Below are positions 61,101-64,000 of a DNA stretch of 64,000 nucleotides, in pieces (the stretch's first letter is position 1; each line of letters begins with the position of its first letter). The translations under genes were made by a program, and so were the position numbers. This stretch comes from Paralichthys olivaceus. Lineage: Eukaryota > Chordata > Actinopteri > Pleuronectiformes > Paralichthyidae. The DNA is taken from contig NC_091114.1 of NCBI RefSeq assembly GCF_024713975.1, forward strand, positions 12,000,001-12,064,000. The letters are read 5' to 3'. Below the pieces are notes generated by a model that was not told where the DNA came from, did not search any database, and saw nothing but the letters and a program-made list of their open reading frames with translations.

Positions 61101-64000
61101 TCAGTGTGCATGCTAAGCTAAGGCATCCATGAGGTAGATGAGGTTTAAGCTAATGCTTCCTTACTTTGCCTCTAGATATACAAGATGCAAAATGTTCAAC
61201 GTTTCCTTTTTTTTAAGTCTTACCGGTTTCCTCAAGCTAAGTCAAAGTATTTTAGTAAATTCAGTGGGGTATCAACATGCTTGGTTGTAGCACCTTTTGC
61301 TTCACAGTTTATTTTTTGTCAAATGACCCAATGGCCCAAAATCTCATGAATCTTTTCTTACTTGTGTCCCAGTAGCAACATGTCTGTGATTGAAAGATCC
61401 ATAATAGCAGCGATACTATTTCTACTATTCATCTCCAGCAGTGCCTCACACTTATTTGTGTGCATATTTGATAATGCCGCGCGCATCCAACTCATTTCCA
61501 TCCCTCCTTGGCTCTCATTTCGTTTCGCTCGCTCCTGTAGTTTTGCTGTTTGCCTTTCATTATTTTCTTCATTAAGGTGAACAAACATCTTTGTTAGAAT
61601 TCTCTTTTGGTTACCACTGCATGTCAGCACATTTCCACTTCCTTGATCTGAGACGTGAGCGTGAGGAACGATGGAGAGAATCGTAGGGAGAGAACTAATT
61701 AATTGTATTATTTCGGTTTACAAGCTAAATCCCCGGCACTATTGCAGCAGAGACGACTTGCAAAGAGGGAGACAGACGGAAAACGGGGGGTGGAATAGTG
61801 GAGGAAGAGATAGAAACAAAAGGGATGGCGGGAGCCCTTTGGAGCAGGGGTCGCATGAGTGAGAAATGAGCGTTGGTAGTTTATAAAAAAAAAAAAGGAG
61901 AGTGATGGAGAGCAAGAGGGAGGTAGACCGTTGCCCTGTTCAAGTTCAGTGGAGTGGAGTATTTAATCTAACATGATGAACGAGCTATTGGAAACATCAT
62001 CCTCCCAGCTCCTCCCTCGCCACCCCCGCTCCCATTTCTCACGGGCTGTAAGCCCCGTGATGGAGCTGTGTTTAAGGTCATTTAAACACTAAGGTAAAGA
62101 AAGTCAGACGGTGCACAAAGTGTGTCACATTCACTCGGAGAAGGATCCCCCCCCCACCACTCCGCCACGGGCTGCATAGGCAGATCTTGACAACCAGAGC
62201 AACTTGTTTCACATCTTATCATCTCATACATCACAGGTGTTATCGGGTTTGTCTTCACTGCAGCGGTTGATTGATTGTTTGTTGGACGATCATACTTCTT
62301 GCTGTCATCTTGTATGTAAACCGCGTTCCCACAAGCTCAGCTGAACCCAGTTTATACACACACAAAAAAAATCTTCGCTCCTGATTGGCTGAACCTTAAA
62401 AAAAAAAATGCCTGAGACATTTTTTTTTCTTCCTCCTACTTAGCAAAAGTTGCACATACGGTCGAGCCTTCTCTGGTGGAAAAGGTATTCTGAATATACA
62501 ATAATAACAGTGAGACTGAGGATTTAATTAATCTCTGCTTTAATTGAATCTCCTTCTCATTTGCTCCTCTCAAGATCTTCTTTGTAGCAATTAACAGCAT
62601 CCAAAGACTGCCAGGCCGCTTTGCAGAATTTGCGACACAAGAGGCCCCCCTCTTGTAATGAGTTTCGATTCTGTATGCATACCTGATGCAGCTCAAAGAG
62701 CAAATTTCAAATACTCTCACGAACATAATGTATGTGCAATTTACACTTATTGTATTGTCTTTTGCTTTTACTTCTTTTTGCTATTTGGGTACAGCACAGC
62801 AAGTTAGACATGTGAACTCATATTAGCAGGTGTAATCTTCAGCTTGTCCGCAAGTTCACACCGATTATTAGGGAATAAAAAACAATCTGGTACTGATATA
62901 TTGAACAAATTTGAAATGATTCATTATCAAACACTTGAAATGTCATCGAGGAGGATTGATATTTACAGTTTAATGACATTTACAATTTTAATTAAGATAA
63001 TTAAACATTTAGATAAATCGAAGCATAAACTTTATGAATAAAAGCCTTGAATTAATAAATAGAAAAATCTTTTTAATGTAAAATATATAAACATAAATGC
63101 TCATCTTTTAACATTTTTTATCATATGATTTAAACGCTGATGCCAATATGTCTGTAAAAGACTCGTAGCTCAAATCAGATCCAGACAGGTTGGTGCTGTT
63201 GCTCTGTGCATTAAACCTTTTCTTTACCAGCTCAGCTTACAGTGAAGCAGCAGTCGGGCTCATAAAGCCTTTATAGCCATGTTCCACATGCACAGTAAAG
63301 TTTAATGAAATATTTTTGAACAAATGTGACTGACAGACCAATGAAGTGACTTTCACTGGCTGCTGGCTGCATTTTAGGACCTCTCTTTGATTCAGTACAT
63401 GATTTTTAAATATTCTTTCAGGATATGTATTTTCATCTGTAAAATATTTAATCAAATGTTAAGTTGAGTTTTGCTCAGGTTCACTATGAGTGCATTCATC
63501 ACTCGCCTCTTGCTGTTTCTCTCGTTTGCCTCCATTATATTTATTTGTGTGTCTCCCTGCATCTCTCTAATCCGCGATCATTGTCCGCAGGGCCTCACTC
63601 TCCTTGGCCTCTCTGTCTCGCTGCCTGATGTTCAAAATAATCAAAAGTCTTTTGTCTGCTGTTGAGTGTGTGCTTTTCCAACTCACCTACCCCTCTGTGA
63701 GGCGGTCTTAACCTGCATGCTTTTAGAGCAGCTTAAGTGGTTGAGTGAACGCTGAGTCGGAGTTACAGAGGCAGAGGCCGCCTCTTCTTGTCTGTTATTC
63801 TTTTAGAGCAAACTCTGCACTCTGGAGTGACTGACTCACACAACAAGAGACAGGGAAGCATTGAATAGAAATTATAATTGGATGCATGAATACTCAGATC
63901 CGGGCTTTGCTGACCACTTCCCAGGTTAAGGTTATTTGTTGTAGTAGTCAGAGAAATTCTTTTATCACTCAAATTTTGCAGGAATTCAATGTGTTTACTT
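58102..64000 (+). other. arap2 intron extending off the right edge
   Basis: I searched by eye for the rest of PH2 (expected blocks around SFxFTAE and W in the last helix) and found none, so the next exon probably lies outside the window. Contents: a diverged repeat fragment near 58600-58760 (GAGCCTAACCCGAAGC), a copy of the CTCAAGAATGCC-type repeat at 59335-59620, and short G, A and C runs near 59930, 61886 and 62148. Confidence 0.5.
59335..59620 (+). repeat. Diverged copy of the repeat seen at 47940-48420
   Basis: It shares ACACAATATCTC, GAATGCCTTCAGAGAATTTC, GAAGGTCAAAGGTCCTGGTG and a terminal GGTAATTCTAGTTTT with 47940-48420 in order. Confidence 0.55.

Overview
This is vertebrate nuclear DNA, most likely from a ray-finned (percomorph-type) fish. 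Coding sequence is split into short exons with GT-AG introns, and there are long CA/GT microsatellites and many short inverted-repeat transposons and SINE-like pieces of kinds I know from acanthomorph genomes. No prokaryotic, viral or plasmid gene organisation is visible. I joined exons by hand from splice sites and reading phase, and recognised families by remembered protein similarity. No database search was run.

Four genes are supported. (1) arap2, plus strand: eight coding exons from 31897 to 58101 give the first 602 residues (SAM domain, linker, PH1, start of PH2); the rest lies beyond the right edge. (2) dthd1 (death domain containing 1), minus strand: ten coding exons from 26871 down to 15919 encode about 912 residues, ending in a death domain. 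One exon carries an apparent one-base frameshift in a C4 run at 20786-20789. (3) A 470-residue HIPK-like protein kinase, plus strand, 23544-25806, lies inside a dthd1 intron. (4) A roughly 250-residue membrane protein that I cannot assign to a family, plus strand, 18498-20121, lies inside a second dthd1 intron.

Layout: 1-15918 has no gene I can support; it is intergenic DNA with repeats beyond the dthd1 3' end. 15919-27135 is dthd1, its two antisense guests and its promoter side, with a near-consensus RFX X-box at 27122. About 27136-28975 separates dthd1 from arap2, which diverge head to head as ARAP2 and DTHD1 do on human 4p14 (from memory). About 28740-64000 is arap2, mostly intron, with transposon relics, a (GT)65 microsatellite and a long purine-rich tract.

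How the genes relate: ARAP2 is a phosphoinositide-regulated Arf/Rho GAP scaffold and DTHD1 is a death-domain protein; nothing here implies a shared pathway. The features most worth checking are the two antisense nested genes, the unassigned membrane protein, the degenerate activation loop of the HIPK-like kinase, the dthd1 frameshift and the X-box.
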